Shown here: positions 38,678 to 41,716 of the stretch, piece by piece | Layout: every line of letters begins with the position of its first letter | Position numbering within the stretch: position 1 is the stretch's first letter | Assembly: GCF_938045205.1 (NCBI RefSeq) | Contig: NZ_CALIMY010000026.1 | Span: 1 to 41,716 of the forward strand | Direction of reading: 5' to 3' | Length of the DNA: 41,716 bases | DNA from: an uncultured Campylobacter sp. | Lineage (GTDB): Bacteria > Campylobacterota > Campylobacteria > Campylobacterales > Campylobacteraceae | Program-made: the position numbers and the translations under genes | The notes under the pieces: generated by a model | What the model was told of the DNA's origin: nothing | What the model saw: only the letters and a program-made list of their open reading frames with translations | Databases searched by the model: none

Positions 38678-41494
38678 ATGCAGACCATCACGATCATCGA
38701 CACGTTCGGCTTTTTTTTCAGGCTCTACTACGCTATGAGCGGGCTTAAGACCAAAGACGGCAAACCCAGCGGCATGGTGAGCGGATTTGCGAGCTTCATC
38801 GCAAATCTTTCGAAAGAATTTAAGAGCGATTATATAATTTTCGCTCTGGATAGCAAGGGTAAGACCTTCCGCTCGGATATCGATCCCAACTACAAAACCA
38901 ACCGCCAAGCCCCGCCGCCCGCGCTTTTGCAGCAGCTGCCGGTCTGCATCGAGATGATCGAAAAGATGGGGCTTTACTCGCTCGGACGCGAGGGCTACGA
39001 AGCGGACGATCTCATCGCAAGCGTCGTCAAAAAGCACGGCGCCACGCATAAAATCAACATCGTTACCTCCGACAAGGACTTGTATCAGCTCATCGGCGAA
39101 AACGTTAAAATTTACAGCCACGGCAAAAAGATGCTTTACGGAAGGGAGGAGTGCTTGCAGCGCTACGGCGTCTATCCCGAGCAGATCGTGGATTTCTTAG
39201 CGATCTGCGGCGATAGCGCCGATAATATCCCGGGCGTGCGCGGCATCGGCGATAAGGGGGCGAAGAAGCTTTTAGACGAATGGGGCTCGCTTGATGGGAT
39301 CTATTCAAATTTAGATCGCCTGCCGCAGAACAAACAGCGCGAGTATCTGATAGAAGGTAAGCAGAGCGCCTACATAAGCAAGCGCCTGGCTACGCTTTAC
39401 GACGAGCTGGAAATCCCGCCTTTGGATGATGCGAAATTTCCGCAGCAAAATCCGCTTTTTAAAATCCGCGAAATTTTAAAAGACTACGCGCTAAATAGGC
39501 TTCTTTCGGCGTTAAGCTTGCAGGAGCAAAACGGGCTTGATCTTTGGAGCGAGGGCAAAGGCATGGGCGCAAAAAGCTCCGTTTTGGGCGCGGGCGGCAA
39601 AGGCTCCGGCGCAGAGCCGTCTCGCGGCGGCTCTATCTTGGACGCTGCAGTAGGGGGGCTAGACGGGCAAAATTCTATCTCAGGCGGCTCCTCTTCAATC
39701 GGACAAAATTCCGAGAGCGCTTTTAAAACGCCCTTTGAGCCCATTTGCATTACCGATGCCGCGGAGCTTGCAAGGCTGTGCGAAGGCGTCAGCGCCGAGA
39801 CCTTGGTGAGCTTCGATACGGAAACCACTAGCGTCGATAGCAAGAGCGCCAAGATCGTGGGCTTTTCGTTTGCGTTTAATGAGGAGCGCGCTTATTATGT
39901 CCCGCTCGCGCACAGCTATTTGGGCGCTCCTGCTCAAATTTCTTCGGACGCGGCAAAGGCTGCGATAGGCTCGCTGTTTCGCGGATATGTCGTGGGGCAA
40001 AATTTAAAATACGATTTTGAGATCGTGAAAAATAATTTTAATATCGAACCGCCTGCGCGTTTTGCCGATACGATGGTGCTAGCGTGGCTGCTCGATCCCG
40101 CAAACGCCGTGGGGATGGACTCTATCTCGCCGCGGTATCTTGGGTATGAGACCGTGCATTTCGGCGACGTCGTCAAAAAGGGCGAGACCTTCGCCTCCGT
40201 GGAGCTGGACGCCGCTACGATCTATGCGAGCGAGGATGCGTGGGTGACGCTGAGGTTGTATTTTAAGCTCAAACAGCTGCTCGAACCCGCGCTTTTTAAG
40301 CTCGCGCAGGAGCTTGAGTTTCCGTTCGTGCGGGTGCTTTGGCAGATGCAAAGATGCGGCATCAAGATCGACGCGGAGATGATAAAGCGCCTAATCGGGC
40401 GCAACGAAAAGTCCCTACGAGCGCTCACGGATGAAATTTATGAGCTTTGCGGCGAGCAGTTTAATATCAACTCTCCCGCTCAGCTCGGCGTCGTGCTTTT
40501 TGAGCGGCTCGGGCTTCCTGCGGCGAAGCGCACAAAGACGGGCTATAGCACCGACGAAAGCGTGCTGAAGGATCTTACCGCGCTACATCCCGCGGTGGAT
40601 AAAATTTTAGACTACCGCGAGCTGTTTAAGCTGCAAAGCACCTACTGCGAGCCGCTGCTACAGCTTGCTCTTGCCGATCCGCAAAACCGCGTCAGATCGA
40701 ATTTCTTGCAGACCGGCACGGCTACCGGGCGGCTAGCGAGCAAAAATCCGAACCTGCAAAATATCCCTGCGCGCGGCACCTTTGCGAAGGACGTGCGAGA
40801 CTGCTTCCTAGCAGACGAAGGCTACTCGCTGATCTCGCTTGATTACTCGCAGATCGAGCTGCGCCTGCTCGCGCACTTTTCGCGCGATCCTGCGCTTTTG
40901 GCGGCGTTTAGGGCGGATGAGGACATTCACGCGCGCACCGCGATCAGTATTTTCGGCGACGCGCAGCCCGCGCACCGCACGATCGCAAAGAGTATAAATT
41001 TCGGCCTCATCTACGGCATGGGCGCGGGCAAGCTAAGCGACAGCCTAGGCATCGCGCGCGCCGAGGCGAAGGGCTATATCGAGCGCTATTTCGCGGCGTT
41101 TTCTACGATCAAGGATTTTTTGCAAAGCATAAAATCAGACGCGAAAGAGGACGGCTACGTAAGCACGCTTTTTGGGCGCAGGCGCTATTTCGACTTCGCA
41201 AACGCGCGCAACAACATGGTCTATGCGAGTTACGAGCGCGAGGCGGTGAATACGAAATTTCAAGGCTCCGCCGCCGACATCATCAAAAAGGCGATGGTTG
41301 AGATTTCGCCGCTGCTAAGTGGCGAAGCGCGGCTGATATTGCAGATCCACGATGAGCTGATTTTCGAGGTGCGGGACGAGGCGGCGCAGAGCTTCGGCGA
41401 GCGCGCGCAAGAGATTATGCAAAGTGCGGCGAGCCTGAACGTGCCCTTAAAGACGAGCCTAAACATCGCCAAGCGCTGGGGCGAGCTGAAGTAG
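38678..41494 (+). CDS. polA: DNA polymerase I
   Basis: PolA fills gaps and removes RNA primers. The 5'-3' exonuclease domain (about 1-290) has TIIDTFGFFFRLYYAM, YEADDLIASVV, SDKDLYQL and GDSADNIPGVRGIGDKGA. A Gly/Ser-rich linker (about 290-345) follows. The 3'-5' exonuclease domain keeps DTE (SFDTETTS, ~379) and NLKYDFEIVK, so proofreading looks active. The polymerase domain (about 540-938) has motif A DYSQIELR (Asp722), motif B RTIAKSINFGLIYGMG and motif C QIHDELIFEV (Asp892). The Phe in motif B is the Klenow-like F. Length (938) is slightly above E. coli (928). It is divergent from the DUF2249 gene. Confidence 0.97.
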   Translation: MQTITIIDTFGFFFRLYYAMSGLKTKDGKPSGMVSGFASFIANLSKEFKSDYIIFALDSKGKTFRSDIDPNYKTNRQAPPPALLQQLPVCIEMIEKMGLYSLGREGYEADDLIASVVKKHGATHKINIVTSDKDLYQLIGENVKIYSHGKKMLYGREECLQRYGVYPEQIVDFLAICGDSADNIPGVRGIGDKGAKKLLDEWGSLDGIYSNLDRLPQNKQREYLIEGKQSAYISKRLATLYDELEIPPLDDAKFPQQNPLFKIREILKDYALNRLLSALSLQEQNGLDLWSEGKGMGAKSSVLGAGGKGSGAEPSRGGSILDAAVGGLDGQNSISGGSSSIGQNSESAFKTPFEPICITDAAELARLCEGVSAETLVSFDTETTSVDSKSAKIVGFSFAFNEERAYYVPLAHSYLGAPAQISSDAAKAAIGSLFRGYVVGQNLKYDFEIVKNNFNIEPPARFADTMVLAWLLDPANAVGMDSISPRYLGYETVHFGDVVKKGETFASVELDAATIYASEDAWVTLRLYFKLKQLLEPALFKLAQELEFPFVRVLWQMQRCGIKIDAEMIKRLIGRNEKSLRALTDEIYELCGEQFNINSPAQLGVVLFERLGLPAAKRTKTGYSTDESVLKDLTALHPAVDKILDYRELFKLQSTYCEPLLQLALADPQNRVRSNFLQTGTATGRLASKNPNLQNIPARGTFAKDVRDCFLADEGYSLISLDYSQIELRLLAHFSRDPALLAAFRADEDIHARTAISIFGDAQPAHRTIAKSINFGLIYGMGAGKLSDSLGIARAEAKGYIERYFAAFSTIKDFLQSIKSDAKEDGYVSTLFGRRRYFDFANARNNMVYASYEREAVNTKFQGSAADIIKKAMVEISPLLSGEARLILQIHDELIFEVRDEAAQSFGERAQEIMQSAASLNVPLKTSLNIAKRWGELK

Positions 41495-41535
41495 CTACGC
41501 TAAATTTAAAACGCGGCTAAAATTTTAAGCGAAAT

Positions 41536-41715
41536 TTAAACGGCGCGAAATTTTAAATTTTGAGCAGGACGGGGCTTAAATTTGTCCAGTTTAAAATTTG
41601 GCTCATCAAATTTTAAACCGAGCGATTGCAAATAGCTGGCGCGGTGGGGCACAGATCCGCCGCCGTCTTTAAAATTTTGATTAAATTTAAGCTCCCCACT
41701 CGGCAATATCAAACG
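41536..41715 (-). CDS. C-terminal end of an unidentified minus-strand gene (partial)
   Basis: On the minus strand a frame is open from the right edge to TAA at 41538-41536, giving 59 residues that contain LPSGELKFNQNF, GGGSVPHRASYLQSLGLKF and DEPNFKLDKFKPRP. Absence of stops in AT-rich DNA and a protein-like mixture argue for real coding. Convergent with polA, ending 41 bases from its stop. I do not recognise the family. Confidence 0.45.
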   Translation of the reverse strand, partial: RLILPSGELKFNQNFKDGGGSVPHRASYLQSLGLKFDEPNFKLDKFKPRPAQNLKFRAV

Positions 41716-41716
41716 G

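Noticed and set aside
38660..39121. 153-residue minus-strand frame opposite polA
   Set aside because: It is an antisense shadow of the well-supported 5' nuclease domain and has no ribosome binding site or family.

Overview
The window is almost entirely chromosome of a Campylobacter-type epsilonproteobacterium of unusually high GC for the genus, most like Campylobacter gracilis (inference from GC, gene content and order). Support comes from the coaX / small protein / lipoprotein / TPR protein cluster divergent from gatC-cvpA-fur-lysS-glyA-SPOR protein-aroE, the divergent ahpC/fdxA pair, the plsY-folB-cosR-fdxB-ppx run, and cydAB preceded by a DUF4492 protein. From memory these orders match the C. 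jejuni Cj0394c-Cj0405, Cj0333c-Cj0334, Cj0357c-Cj0353c and Cj0080-Cj0082 regions. The first ~0.7 kb is different: a 3' gene fragment and a SIS-domain start with Bacteroidales-like character, joined in frame to the C-terminal two thirds of dnaE. This looks like a chimeric assembly join rather than a natural fusion.

Layout. 1-700: foreign fragment. 698-2758: dnaE lacking its catalytic half. 2759-4176: 1.4 kb with no convincing gene, rich in AT inverted repeats. 4177-7278 (minus): TPR/YfgM-like membrane protein, BamB-like lipoprotein, small unknown protein, coaX, short-form hisG. 7395-12661 (plus): gatC, pilT, cvpA, fur, lysS, glyA, tightly packed and closed by a palindromic terminator. 12756-14572: SPOR-domain protein and aroE. 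15052-18142: DUF4492 protein, cydA, cydB and an unlisted 34-residue membrane protein resembling CydX. 18235-21981 (minus): secreted M16 protease and SbmA/BacA-family transporter. 22296-23358: divergent ahpC and fdxA with a shared candidate metal-responsive operator. 23466-26405: ndk, yceD-like, rpmF, plsX, fabH. 26406-27370: long spacer with promoter-like and hairpin signals only. 27371-28294 (minus): divergent MTHFR-like protein. 28389-33694: HerA/DUF853-like ATPase, plsY, folB, cosR-like response regulator and an overlapping histidine kinase. 33744-35432: ferredoxin and Ppx/GppA phosphatase. 35529-38533 (minus): a beta-propeller-like protein whose start is broken by an A7 tract, then a DUF2249 / polytopic membrane / MIP18-type three-gene cassette. 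38678-41494: polA. The right edge holds the tail of a minus-strand gene.

Themes. Housekeeping genes for phospholipid initiation (plsX, fabH, plsY), one-carbon metabolism (glyA, MTHFR-like, folB) and translation (gatC, lysS, rpmF) alternate with oxygen and iron functions (fur, ahpC, fdxA, cosR, cytochrome bd). The items most worth follow-up are the histidine kinase beside the usually orphan CosR/HsrA regulator, the DUF2249-membrane-MIP18 cassette, the flanking small proteins of cydAB, the M16 protease plus SbmA pair, the BamB/YfgM-like pair, and the A7 frameshift. No rRNA, tRNA, IS element, prophage or CRISPR array was seen.
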